Shown here piece by piece: positions 20,926-31,289 of a stretch of DNA of 64,000 nucleotides. The notes beneath the pieces were generated by a model that was given only the letters and a program-made list of their open reading frames with translations, ran no database searches and was not told the origin of the DNA. How positions within the stretch are numbered: the first letter of the stretch is position 1; the number at the start of each line of letters is the position of its first letter. This stretch comes from Arion vulgaris (Eukaryota > Mollusca > Gastropoda > Stylommatophora > Arionidae). The stretch lies in NCBI GenBank assembly GCA_020796225.1, contig CM036758.1:73438866-73502865 (forward strand), read 5' to 3'. A program made the translations under genes and the position numbers.

Positions 20926-21180
20926 CGCGCCCGAGTGGTTACCGGGCCCAAATTGGGTGTAAGTATAACCACTGTTCCCTGCATGCATGTCGTAAAGGCA
21001 CTCAAGGAGGTTTGGCTGAAATCGATGCATTGTCCTAAACGTGTAGAAGTCTTACCCGTTTAGGGGCCTGACACAACGAATGTGCAACGTATACAGTTCT
21101 GTGCAAATCAAACATATCACAAAGAGTGATTAAAATTGGTGGTAAAGAACGAACGCAAAGAAGAAGAAGAAGAAGAAGAA
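20926..21180 (+). mobile_element. SINE-B copy, full length
   Basis: Head CGCCCGAGTGGTTACCGGGC, core CATGTCGTAAAGGCACTC, hairpin stretch CCTAAACGTGTAGAAGTC at 21033, 3' end GAACGAACGCAAAGAAGAAG with about six AAG units. Confidence 0.85.
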
Positions 21181-21404
21181 GAGAAGTCTGTTTATAGTTA
21201 GTGTCTTATTTCGTCTTTGTGGTCTTTTTCTTCTGCGTCCCGCCGTTATGAATTTAGTCGTAGTCAGTGCGGCATAACACGCTTCTGAACTGATTTTTGT
21301 GTGAATGCCCGCTTTCCTTATTATCAGAGCCTTCTCATCCATACAGGCGTACCTTCTACAACTTCAGAGGTACTTGTTAGCGGTAATATGTGATTAGCTA
21401 GCAT

Positions 21405-21632
21405 CTGTAGCTTTAGAGGTAGTGAGCTCGATCACAACCCAAGCTTTCCTGGTTCAAACTCCGCTGTTGGCAGTTTGGAAGCAAATTAATTTCTGTGGGA
21501 TTTTTACGAGAGGTAAAATAGACCTCATCGTACAGAAAACAATTGCAAACTACCAAACGTATTAGTGGTGCCTAGAAAATCAACGATTCGTTTACTGTGA
21601 TTGATAGCTACGTTCTGTAAAGGATATACTAA
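21405..21632 (+). mobile_element. SINE-E copy
   Basis: CATCTGTAGCTTTAGAGGTA head, CTGGTTCAAACTCC B box, body and CTGTAAAGGATAT end. Confidence 0.8.
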
Positions 21633-21666
21633 CATTGTAGTTCACGTGCAGTAGGAAAGCGTGTGT

Positions 21667-21838
21667 CTCTTTGGCTAAGTGGTTAAGCTTTGAAAGTCGA
21701 ACGTTGTGAGTTAGAATCTGGACAGCGTCGTTCTGTTCACGAGTCAATTTTTTTTTTCCAGAGACCGCTAAGAAAGTTAGCGACTCGTTTACTGGGTTGA
21801 TGGATACGTCCTGTAAAGGATATGCCACGATTGGCGGT
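21667..21838 (+). mobile_element. Chimeric SINE: D head joined to E tail
   Basis: Starts as SINE-D (TTGGCTAAGTGGTTAAG, CGTTCTGTTCACGAGTC, poly-T, CCAGAGACC), then changes at about 21768 to the SINE-E end (CGACTCGTTTACTG, GGTTGATGGATACG, AAAGGATATGCCACGATT). It sits 35 bp after a complete SINE-E. Confidence 0.7.
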
Positions 21839-21969
21839 TACAGAGGCGGTGTAACGGTTGGCATCACATAATTACTCTCGTGTTTTCATACTTGATGACC
21901 CCATGAGCATGATTCGTAAAGTCGAATCAGGAATGGTGAGATGAAACTGGGTGGAGGTACTGGTACAAA

Positions 21970-22265
21970 CAGGGATCAGCGAATTCTCCTTCATTTTTGT
22001 CCCTGGGCACGAAGTAGTTAGTGGTAATGAATTACATTCCTAACGAATTGAGAGAGTTTTCCGAATAGATATTTCAGGTTTGTGAATCTCACTCGCTGAT
22101 CAGATTGAGAGAGATGGGTGTCGATATTGATGCAGCCCGAAAAGAACGATTTACCAAATATGCAAAAAGATTGATTAATCAACATCGAACTGGCGTGTTG
22201 GGTCGCTGGACGCTGTTGGATTTGTTGAAGAGGCAATCTGAGCAGCTAAGGACATGTCCCGAGTG
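21970..22265 (+). pseudogene. LINE-f RNase H/C-terminal fragment
   Basis: Carries LLHFCPWARS-like remains of an RNase H motif, then ESHSLIRLREMGVDIDA-type and RLINQHRTGVLGRWTLLDLL, ending TCPEC. Related copies: 30810-31185 and 38780-39010. Frames are broken. Confidence 0.65.
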
Positions 22266-22399
22266 CTAATATTATGGTCTTCATATAACTGATACATGCT
22301 AACTGATGGAGGGGTTGACAATCTGAGGCAGACGGCAGCTTTTATGTGAGAATCCGAGATCCCAATCACTTGAGAACGCAGAAGAAGAAGTAGAAGTAG

Positions 22400-22564
22400 C
22401 AGTGGCGGCTCGTCATTAAGGGCCAGAGGGGCCGGGCCCCACCAAAATAATGCGTAACGTGCATTTATTATTTAATAAATTAAAATATAACCTAACCCAA
22501 AACCCAAATTTCCTCGAAAATCTTTGTCTGGCCCCACCAACAAAAAGATCAGGAGCCGCCACTG
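22400..22564. mobile_element. MITE-X (hAT) copy 2
   Basis: 165 bp, perfect ends CAGTGGCGGCTC / GAGCCGCCACTG, perfect 8-bp duplication AGAAGTAG at 22392-22399 and 22565-22572. Confidence 0.92.
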
Positions 22565-22719
22565 AGAAGTAGTATCTTAATTTTGTCAAGCACTCAAACA
22601 ATAATCTAACGGAAGATAAAACTCATCCAAGATTGCGTTGAAGGTTTTATTCTCTCAATAAAATCAACTCACTCAGTCAGACATAGAACCTCGGTAGCTT
22701 TTGTGTCTCTATTTTTTAG

Positions 22720-22945
22720 GCTGTTTTAGTATAGTCTATTTTTAAAAAAAACTGTGTCGTGGGCTCTTTCTTTAGTATAGTCTATTTAAAAAAAAACAAC
22801 AACTGTGTCCTGGGCTCTTTCTTTAGTTTAGGCTATTTAAAAAACTGTGTCAGTGGCTCTTTCTTTAGTATAGTCTATTTAAAACAACAACAACTGTGTC
22901 CTGGGCTCTTTCTTTAGTCTATTTTAAAATAAAACTGTGTCGCGG
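22720..22945. repeat. Imperfect tandem repeat, about 5 units
   Basis: Units of 50-60 bp with TTTAGTATAGTCTATTT, A-run, ACTGTGTCCTGGGCTCTTTC. Length differences lie mainly in the A-runs. Confidence 0.85.
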
Positions 22946-22984
22946 ACAACTTCCATAGCCTTTGTAATTGATCTCAAAGTTCAG

Positions 22985-23225
22985 TGATAGAAATGAAAAT
23001 TGTGACATATCCTTTACATGACGTTGCCATCAGCTACAGTAAACGAGTCGTTGATTTTCTAGACAACCGTTATACGTTCAGTAGTTTGTCATTGCTTTCT
23101 GAACGGTGAAGTCTATTTTTCTGTTCGTAAAAATCCACGGGAACAAATTTCTTTTCAAACTGTCCGCCGCGTTGTTTGAACCAGGTACCCTTGTGTTGTG
23201 ATTGAGGCCACAGACGCCAATTTAG
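22985..23225 (-). mobile_element. SINE-E copy
   Basis: Minus strand; AAATGAAAATTGTGACATAT at its 3' side, GTTTGAACCAGGTACC (B box) near 23177 and head at 23200-23225. Confidence 0.8.
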
Positions 23226-23327
23226 TTTTTCTTACAGCAAATTTGTTCTCATTTTTGAGAGAACGCTGAGCAAAGAATGAAGGCTGCGTTCCCGAAGCTG
23301 TCACCACGCATGTGAAGGTCATCGGTT

Positions 23328-23586
23328 TCTTCTTCTTCTTTGAACGCTCCGTATCGACCACTTGTTAACCACTCTGTATGATTTGTATGTGATCTGAGTC
23401 TCAGAACGATTTTACGTTGTGCTAGTTATGCGCCTAACAAGTAGGCCAGCACATCCGATTTCTGCGATTCTTTTTATTTACTAGGTAGCTTCCTAGGTCC
23501 TACATCAGGCGCCTCTTACGACATGTCTTGTAGGTTGCAGTGGTACTATTCTTTGCTTCCTTACGGGCCCCGGCACTACACAGGCG
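23328..23586 (-). mobile_element. SINE-A copy, full length
   Basis: Minus strand, AAG tail and GAGCGTTCA end at 23328-23350, core at 23510-23545, CGCCTGTGTAG head at 23575-23586. Confidence 0.85.
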
Positions 23587-23939
23587 GCGTTTCATTCAAA
23601 ACGTATTCTTCTGAATTAGAACCATTTGCTATCGATAATTTGTCATCTAATTTTCTCTCTCCCTCTCACTCTTCCCTCTCTCTCCCCCTTTCTCTCTCAA
23701 TGACTGAATAAGCTGCGAGTTCTATACAACCGACTATCTTACCATCATTTTCATCCCATTAAGCAGAAAACCACAGCATGCGGTAGTACGTGTTCTTGAC
23801 TACGGTCAGCTGCCACACGATGCGGCACTGCGTCAAACTGTGAGTTAATTAAACTGCTTCCAATCTCCAACGTAGCAGCTTCCTATTCTTATTATGACTG
23901 TTTTATTTTGATAATTTTCTTCCATATTTAGGTCCTCTC
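23587..23939. other. No gene recognised
   Basis: Contains a CTCTCC-rich stretch near 23650-23700; no repeat family or domain seen. Confidence 0.5.
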
Positions 23940-24105
23940 ATTGCTTATTGGCGAAGCACGTATAAACAAAATACTGTAATTTTACAAAATCAATAACAAT
24001 ACACAGCAACGTTTCGACCAAAAGGTCTTTATCAAGCAAAGAATACAACAGAAGTGAAGACATTCACTTCTTACACGTCACACAACATATAGAATCAGAC
24101 AATAA
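23940..24105 (-). mobile_element. Retroposon W copy
   Basis: Minus strand; read in its own direction it holds GCTTGATAAAGACC, TTTT, GGTCGAAACG at 24037-24009, the best preserved hammerhead-like core of the family. Confidence 0.65.
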
Positions 24106-24109
24106 AATA

Positions 24110-25860
24110 TCGTTGTTTGTTTTACATCTATTCCTACTCTTTATTTCTGTACTACTTCTGTACTACTTCTTACTACTTTCTGTACTACTTTTGTACTACT
24201 TCTGTACTACTTGTACTTTCTGTACTATTTTGTACACTATTTCTGTACTATTTCTGTACTATTTCTGTACTCATTTCTGTACTACTATTTCTGTTACTAT
24301 CTGTACTACTTTTGTACTATATCTGTACATTACTACTTCTGTACTACTTTCTGTACTATTTCTGTACTATTTCTGTACTACTTCTGTACTATTTCTGTAC
24401 TATTTCTGATATCTACTACTTTCTGTACTACTATTTGTACTACTTTGTACTATTTCTGCTACTATTTCTGTACTACTATTCTGTACTATTTCTGTACTAC
24501 TATTCTGTACATTTAAAATTCTGTACATATTTCTCTGTACTACTATTTCTGTACTACTACTGCTATTTCTGTACTACTTTTGTACTACTATTTCTGACTA
24601 CTTTGTACTCATTTCTGTACTACTATTTCTGTACTACTTCTGTAACTCACTATTTTTGATACTCTACTACTATTTCTGTACTCATTTCTGTAAATATTTC
24701 TGTACTACTATTTCTGTACTACTATTTCTGTACTATTTCGTACTACTATTCTGTACTCATTTCTGTACTACTATTCTGTACTACTATTCTATTATTCTGT
24801 ACTATTCTACTATTCTGTACATTCTACTATTTCTGTACTACTATTTCTGTACTATTTCTGTACTACTCATTTCTTGTACTATTTCTTACTATTTCTGCTA
24901 CTACTATTTCTGTACTATTTGCATTTCTGTACATTTCGACTATTTCTGTACTCTATTTCTGTACTACTATTTCTGTACTACTTCTGTACTACTATTTCTG
25001 TACTACTATTCTCCTGTACCTATTTCTGTACTACTATTTCTGTACTATTTTACTTATTCTTACTACTATTTCTGTACTATTTCTGTACTACTATTTCTGT
25101 ACTACTATTTCTGTACTACTATTTCTGTACTACTATTTCGTACTTGTCACTATTCTGTACTATTCTGTACTATTCTACATTTCTGTACTATTTTGTACTA
25201 TTTCTGCTACTATTTCTACTATTTCTACAGTGTACTATTCTGTACTATTTCTGTACTACTATTTCTGTACATTCACTATTTCTGTACTACTATTTCTGTA
25301 CTACTCATTCTTCACTATTTCTGTACTACATTCTGTACTATTTCTGTCACTACTATTTCTGTACTACTTCTGTACTACTATTTCTGTACTATTTCTGTAC
25401 TATTCTTACTATTTCTGATACTCTGACTATTTCTGTACATTCTTACTATTTCTGTACTATTCTGACTATTTCTGTACATTCACTATTTCTGTACATTCTT
25501 ACTATTTCTGTACTACGTACATTTCTGTACTATTTCTGTACTATTTCTGTACTACTTCTGTACTACTATTTCTGTACATTCACTATTTCTGTACTATTCT
25601 TATTACTATTCGTACTACTCTGTACTACTATTTCGTACTACTATTTCTGTACTATTTCTGTACTACATTGCGTACTATTTCGTACTATTCTGTCACACCT
25701 GTACATTCTGAATTTCTGACATTTGAATTTGAATATTTTGTGGATACTACTAGCAATAATAATCTACTCATTTCTGAATTGCTGACTACTACTCGAACGT
25801 ATCTATTCTGACAATTTTGACTATTTCTGTACTATTTCGTACATTCTTACTACATATGCC
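24110..25860. repeat. TACTATTTCTG array, irregular
   Basis: Units of 11 (TACTATTTCTG) and 14 bases (TACTACTATTTCTG) with many one- to three-base losses. Open frames up to 281 residues (LYYYFCT repeats) are products of the composition. The irregularity contrasts with the near-perfect array at 26330-26541. Confidence 0.9.
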
Positions 25861-25867
25861 TACTGAT

Positions 25868-26080
25868 TTCTTCATTACTACAGTCATATTTTGTCTACAG
25901 TGTACCATTTGCTATAGCATTCACAAGTGTTCTGTCTCAATACTTTGTACACAGGGCGCATACTGCCTCACGAAATTCAGTAAACTGAGGTCTTGAAATG
26001 GCTAGTTTTACTGTTACTTTCTAATTTATGTACAAAACTAACTTCAATGAATCATTTTATATCTATTTCTTCTTTTCCTT
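25868..26080. repeat. Duplicated segment, copy 1
   Basis: Matches 26783-26995: TTCATTACTACAGTCATATT, AAGTGTTCTGTCTCAATACT, ACTGCCTCACGAAAT. Preceded by a garbled version of the SINE-E end (CATATGCCTACTGATTTCTT). Confidence 0.85.
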
Positions 26081-26159
26081 ATTTCTTCTTCTTCTGTATT
26101 CTCGTATATATCTAATCTTCTTTCTGTCATTCTGTACTTCATTCGTCTATATCTAAACT

Positions 26160-26541
26160 TCTTCTTCTTACTTTTCTGTACTATATTCTAATTTTCTTCT
26201 TCTTACTATTTCTGTACTACTATTTCTGACTACTATTTCTGTCTTCTCTACTTTTCTGTACTATCTAATTTCTGTACTACTATTTCTGTACTCTATTTCT
26301 GTACTATCTTCTGTCACTATTTCTGTACTATTCTGTACTACTATTTCTGTACTACTATTTCTGTACTACTTCTGTACTACTATTTCTGTACTATTTCTGT
26401 ACTATTTCTGTACTACTATTTCTGTACTACTATTTCTGTACTACTATTTCTGTACTACTATTTCTGTACTACTATTTCTGTACTACTATTTCTGTACTAC
26501 TATTTCTGTACTACTATTTCTGTACTACTATTTCTGTACTA
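26160..26541. repeat. TACTACTATTTCTG array, regular
   Basis: 14-bp units, almost perfect from 26430 to 26541. Confidence 0.95.
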
Positions 26542-26782
26542 AGTGAGCGTCTGTAGCTTAAACGGTAGTGAGCTCGCTCACAACCTAAGCGTACCTGGTT
26601 GAAACTCCGCGGTGGGCAAGTTTGGAATCAAATTCGCTTCCGTGGAATTTTACAAAGGAAAAATAGACCTCACCGTTCAGAAAGCAATGCAAACTACAGA
26701 ACGTATTAGTGGTGCCTAGAAAATCAATGACTCATTTACTGTGGTTGATGGCTACGTCCTTTAAAGGATATGCCACGATTTT
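26542..26782 (+). mobile_element. SINE-E copy between array and duplicated segment
   Basis: AGTGAGCGTCTGTAGC head, CTGGTTGAAACTCC B box, TACGTCCTTTAAAGGATATG and CCACGATTTTTCAT end. Its left edge joins a TACTATTTCTG unit directly. Confidence 0.85.
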
Positions 26783-26995
26783 TCATTACTACAGTCATAT
26801 TTTGTCAGCAGTGTAGCCGTGCTATAGCACAAAAGTGTTCTGTCTCAATACTTTATGTAACAGGGGCGCACACTGCCTCACGAAATGACAGTAAACATAG
26901 AGGTCTTGAATGGGTTGTTGTTAGAGTTACTTTCTAATTGATGTCAACAAAACATAACGTTCAATGATATGTTTATATCTAATCTTCTTCTTCTG
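26783..26995. repeat. Duplicated segment, copy 2
   Basis: See copy 1 at 25868-26080; this version has fewer apparent indels and leads into the CTT-rich array. Confidence 0.85.
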
Positions 26996-26999
26996 TCTA

Positions 27000-27745
27000 T
27001 ATCTAAACTTTTTCTTCTTCTGTTTTTATATCTAAACTTTTCTTCTGTTTCATCTAAACGTTTTTCTGTTTTATATAATCTTCTTCTTCTCTTCTTCTGT
27101 GTCTTTATCAAATTTTTCTGTGTTCTTATTTAACTTCTTCTTTTCTTCTGTGTCTCTATAAAACTTTTCTTCTGTTTCTATATCTAAATTTCTTCTGTGT
27201 TTAATCTAACTTTTCTTCTGTGTCTTTATATCTAAACTTTTCTCTTCTTCTGTGTTCTCGTTATATCTAAACTTTTCTTCTTCTGTGTTCTCGTTATATC
27301 TAAACTTCTTCTTCTTCTTCTTCTTCTGTGTTCTCGTTATATCTAAACTTTTTCTTCTTCTGTGTTCTCGTTATATCTAAACTTCTTCTTCTTCTTCTGT
27401 GTTCTCGTTATATCTAAACTTTTTCTTCTTCTGTGTTCTCGTTATATCTAATCTTCTTCTTCTTCTGTGTTCTCGTTATATCTAAACTTCTTCTTCTTCT
27501 TCTGTGTTCTCGTTATATCTAAACTTCTTCTTCTTCTTCTTCTTCTGTGTTCTCGTTATATCTAAACTTCTTCTTCTTCTTCTGTGTTCTCGTTATATCT
27601 AAACTTCTTCTTCTTCTTCTGTGTTCTCGTTATATCTAATCTTCTTCTTCTTCTGTGTTCTCGTTATATCTAATCTTCTTCTTCTTCTGTGTTCTCGTTA
27701 TATCTAAACTTTTTCTTCTTCTGTGTTCTCGTTATATCTAATCAC
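27000..27745. repeat. Pyrimidine-rich minisatellite
   Basis: Units contain TGTGTTCTCGTTATATCTAA followed by a variable run of CTT (2-7). The left part is irregular, the right part (27240 onward) regular. Unit length 32-45 bp depending on the CTT run. Confidence 0.95.
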
Positions 27746-27774
27746 AAACTAACATTCAATGATAAAAGAACCCT

Positions 27775-27988
27775 GTCGTTACTGGATGAAGTACCGCATG
27801 TTAGGGCAGTGTAGGACAGGTGGGACGAGAGCCTGAGGAATTTAATGGCTGCATGGCAAATGCAGTCACCGTTTTCAGGTTAGGATTTCTCATTGATACC
27901 CGCAACAGAAAAAAAATCCTTAGCCTTACCGTGAGTTGAACACAGGTCTCCTGCATGGGAGCCACGCTCTAATCAATTCGACCAGATG
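27775..27988 (-). mobile_element. SINE-H copy
   Basis: Minus strand: head TGGTCGAATTGATTAGAGCG (27985-27966), B-box-like TGTTCAACTCACGG near 27938, body with ACAGAAAAAAAATCC, end with the GTGTAGGACAGG motif. Confidence 0.75.
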
Positions 27989-28024
27989 TTTCTCACCTTC
28001 AATGATATGTGTGTCTATCTAAAC

Positions 28025-28482
28025 CAGCGTTTCCCAAAGTCGGGGTACTGCCCCCACAGTGGGCGTTGATGCGTTCTTGGGGAGGGGGAGGCGATAGTGG
28101 GTTCAGAAGAATTTGGGTGGTGTTCAGGCGATTAAGAGTCGGTGGCTCCTTAAGAATAAATTAATAATAAATATTTTTCAATAAATTATTTTCGTGATTT
28201 TGCGATTGAATAATCATTTGAAATATGAATTCTGCAATTTAATTCATCTTATGCCCGTCTTACACAATCCATTTATTTCATACATTTTCTATTTCATGCA
28301 TATAATCATTTGAAAATTGACCATGTATGACAGAAATATATATCAATTTTCTATGTCAAAGAGAAAACAGAGCATGTATATATGGGGAGGGGGCGTTGGC
28401 AAATTGTTATGATGTGGAGGGTCGTTACAAATTTTGTGTTGTGCAAATTGGGCGCTGGACCGAAAAAGTTTGGGAATCTATG
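28025..28482. mobile_element. MITE-V (hAT) copy 1
   Basis: 458 bp, ends CAGCGTTTCCCAAA and TTTGGGAATCTATG (imperfect inverted repeats), flanked by the perfect 8-bp duplication ATCTAAAC at 28017-28024 and 28483-28490. Non-coding; G-rich arms, AT-rich centre. Confidence 0.9.
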
Positions 28483-28630
28483 ATCTAAACCATACGAAAC
28501 ATTCATTGCTATTTATTTAATTGTAGTTTACTTAGAGAATTCTAAGCAACTGAATCATCTGTTAGTCAGTATGATACGTGCAAATAGTTATATATGATAA
28601 TATTACTATGAATAATAGCAGCAATAATTC

Positions 28631-28881
28631 TACAGGGTGTTCAACTTAAAAGCAGCCTATGAATGGAGCTAATCTGGCATATATGTATGGAAATGGGAAG
28701 GTTCAGTTATGACGTAGTATAGATCAAGGTTGTGTGATGGTGTGTAATTGTAGTGCGGGAAGGGGCGATGAACAAATGTGACGTAGGATGAGCTGGTCAG
28801 AACCGGTTTAAATCAACGTGATAGATTATCTGGCAAATCTCGATTTGTCAATGGGGCTGCAATTATCTTGAACACCATGTA
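28631..28881. mobile_element. TA-flanked MITE, mariner-like
   Basis: TA at both ends, then CAGGGTGTTCAA and, at the other end, TTGAACACCATG: inverted repeats with one mismatch in 12. About 247 bp, no transposase. TA duplication fits Tc1/mariner; a Merlin-type relation cannot be excluded. Confidence 0.7.
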
Positions 28882-29044
28882 CTGCAGTAATACGCCCAAG
28901 CCTGAATTCGTTCAAGGTTAACCATACAAAAAAGGAATTGATTTCTTTGAACACATTTTTGGTATCAGTTTGTCGAAGATATCTCATGTAACTTTGTCTG
29001 AAATATTTCAAGTGAAATATACTAAACAGTTTTGATTATCTTGA

Positions 29045-29575
29045 TGGGGGAGGGAGTATCTGTGGATAAGTGGCTAAGCCTCTTCCTTTTTTTAAACCTT
29101 AGTATACGGCCGTTAGGAATTGATTGTCTGATTCTATATGTAGTGTGATGTGTACGAAATGAATATCTTCACTTACTTTGTATCCTTTGCTCGATAAAGG
29201 CTTTTTGGTCGAAACGTTGCTGTGTATTGTTATTGCTTTTGTATATTGTAGAACTACAGTACTTTGTTTCTACGTGTCTCGCCATAGCTACATAGTTTTA
29301 CTGTAGTCTTCCCTTATATATATAAAGTCTCTTCCTTGCGATACGAAAGTCGTAGGTTTGAATCCAGACCGTACCATTTTGTTCACGAATGCATTTTTTT
29401 TCCAAAGACCCCTAGGATTGTTGCCGGAGATACAGAGTTCGTTCTTGATGCAATACAATCGGCAGGTGGCGTGCCATTTTTGCTGAGAGGAACCGAGCCA
29501 TACGGGGCAAAAAAACCCCGGTGCAATGAAGCCAATCCTTCTGTCTTAGATCCTTTAAACTTTTAGTAATCTCAA
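29045..29575 (+). mobile_element. SINE-D copy, split by retroposon W
   Basis: Head at 29055-29088 (GTGGATAAGTGGCTAAG), remainder at 29329-29570, with B-box-like GTTTGAATCC near 29355 and TGCCGGAGATACAGAGTTCG. The sequence CTCTTCCTT is duplicated across the gap. Confidence 0.85.
29089..29328 (+). mobile_element. Retroposon W nested in SINE-D
   Basis: 240-bp insertion bounded by CTCTTCCTT at 29080-29088 and 29329-29337. Hammerhead-like core at 29186-29213 (GCTCGATAAAGGC, TTTTT, GGTCGAAACG). The 9-bp duplication suggests retroposition rather than cut-and-paste with fixed TSD. Confidence 0.8.
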
Positions 29576-29860
29576 GCTCTTGACATCGCTGGCTAGATTC
29601 AACATTGATTTTAGAGTCCTCATTCAACAGGCGGATGATTAGAAAACCAAAGAAAATCCCCTTATCAATCCTGAATTTCTGACGATCAATGCTGTTGATG
29701 CAAGCATCTACGCTCTCTCATTGCCTCAAACAACCGCATGCCCAGGACCGTAGATCAACGTAAACCTTTGGATGTTGAAAAACTCTATAGACGACATCCA
29801 CTTATTCTTCTTCTTCTTCTTCCTTACTACAGTTCTTCATTGTAGAAATGTTTTAGAGAG
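29576..29860. other. No gene recognised
   Basis: Contains a TTCTTCTTC run near 29808-29822. No domain, no repeat copy seen. Confidence 0.5.
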
Positions 29861-30078
29861 TTTAAACCCGAAGGATTGACTTCATTGCACCGGGTTTTAC
29901 CCCATATATCTCGGTCTCTCTCAGCAGAAATGGCACGCCACCTGCCGAGAGTATTACACAAAGCACGAACTCCATAGCACCGGCAACAATCCTAGGGTCT
30001 CGGGAAAAAAACTGTACTCGTGAACAGAACGACGCGGTCCGGATTCGAACTCAGCATTCGACTCGCAAGGCAAAGGGC
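29861..30078 (-). mobile_element. SINE-D copy, head-truncated
   Basis: Minus strand: AAACCCGAAGGATTGACTTC to GAACGACGCGGTCC and GATTCGAACTC (B box). The A-box end is lost at 30078. Confidence 0.8.
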
Positions 30079-30084
30079 TGAATA

Positions 30085-30290
30085 TTTTTTTAAAATGTGT
30101 GGTTTTAAAAAAATGTCTGTGGGGGAAGGGATATACTGATCTTGTGTGTCTTGTTCTGAGACACTTTGTAAGCTATTATTCATTTTCTTAAGGCTGTTCT
30201 TAACGTCATCGCTCCATCTTTTGCGTGGTCTTCCTTTTGCTCTGTACTCGTCATACTTTTTCGGTGTGGCTCTCTGTGATAGTCGATACT
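30085..30290 (-). mobile_element. LINE-b 3' end
   Basis: Minus strand; the HAKDGAMT-like coding end and the downstream CACTTTGTAAGCTATTATT region match 16120-16240. Cut by the 13-bp array. Confidence 0.75.
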
Positions 30291-30418
30291 ATACTCATAC
30301 TGCATAGCGATACTGCATAGCAATACTGCATAGCGATACTGCATAGCGATACTGCATAGCGATACTGAATAGCGATACTGCATAGCGATACTGCATAGCG
30401 ATACTGCATAGCGATATT
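30288..30418. repeat. 13-bp tandem array, about 10 units
   Basis: GATACTGCATAGC repeated; one unit reads GATACTGAATAGC. Confidence 0.95.
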
Positions 30419-30424
30419 CAGAAC

Positions 30425-30710
30425 AAGTCAGTATAATAATAATAATTCCTCTCGTACCGTTATAAGTTACATAGGGCATGTAAGCAATTTCTCCATGTCG
30501 CTCTATCCTGGGCAACTCGCCCAGTCTCATCCATGGAACTGAGACCTATATTTCCTGCCTCTATCAGCAAAGTTCGTTTCAGGGTCTCCCTAGGTCGTCC
30601 TCTTTTTCTTGAACCCTTTGCATTCCACTTCTATGCCTGCTTTGATATTCATTGATAATTTCTTCTCAAGGTGTGTCCAACATATTTCCATCTTCTCTTT
30701 CTTATATCTT
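30425..30710 (-). pseudogene. LINE-a 3' end
   Basis: Minus strand; tail (ATT)n at 30432-30447, then the C-terminus with the RPRETLKRTLL-like and SSMDETGRVAQDR-like segments. Homologous to 3090-3345. Followed by a 47-bp direct duplication (30686-30779, unit begins TATTTCCATCTTC). Confidence 0.8.
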
Positions 30711-30809
30711 TCTATAGTCAGTATGCAAGTATTTCCATCTTCTCTTTCTTATATCTTTCTATAGTCAGTATGCAAGTATTAAAAAATTAATTCTTCTATT
30801 ATGATGACA

Positions 30810-31185
30810 ATGGTCAGAAAATAACTTCATTTTTGTTCCTGGACACGAGTGAGTTAGGCGTAATGAACGAGCTGGTAGATTGACTGTCTTGGCTACCAGA
30901 TCAGAGGAAGCTGCCATGGATCGAAATTACATTCTTCACGCATTAAGAGAGTCTTTCCGAACAGAGGAGTTTCAGGGTTGTGAATCCCACTCGCTGATCA
31001 GATTGATAGAGAAGGGTGTCAATGTTGTTGCAGTCCGAAAAGAATGACATATTAAATATGCAAAGAGATTGATTAATCAATATCGAACAGGCGTGTTGGG
31101 CCGCTGGACGCTGCTGGATTTGTTGAGGCAGAGATCGGAGCACTTATTGACATGTCCGGAGTGTTATGATGATAGTCCTCATATA
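30810..31185 (+). pseudogene. LINE-f RNase H/C-terminal fragment
   Basis: Reads FIFVPGHE, stop, VRRNERAGRLTVLATRSEEA, matching the last RNase H motif of RNase H-bearing LINEs (VPGH-G--GNE-AD-LA), then YILHALRESFRTEEFQG, RLIEKGVNVVAVRKE, YAKRLINQYRTGVLGRW and TCPECYDD. Two stops. The catalytic Asp/His neighbourhood of VPGH is legible; the N-terminal RNase H part and the RT are missing. Confidence 0.75.
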
Positions 31186-31289
31186 ATTGATTACTGTTTT
31201 TATATTATGTATGGTGTTCACTATCATGCATATATTGTAAAGTGGACGAAAAGTGGAACATTCTAAAATCTAATATATATGACTGTGCC

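Noticed and set aside
24113..25719. Open frames up to 281 residues rich in LYYYFCT
   Set aside because: They lie wholly in the TACTATTTCTG array; stop-free repeats open several frames at once.
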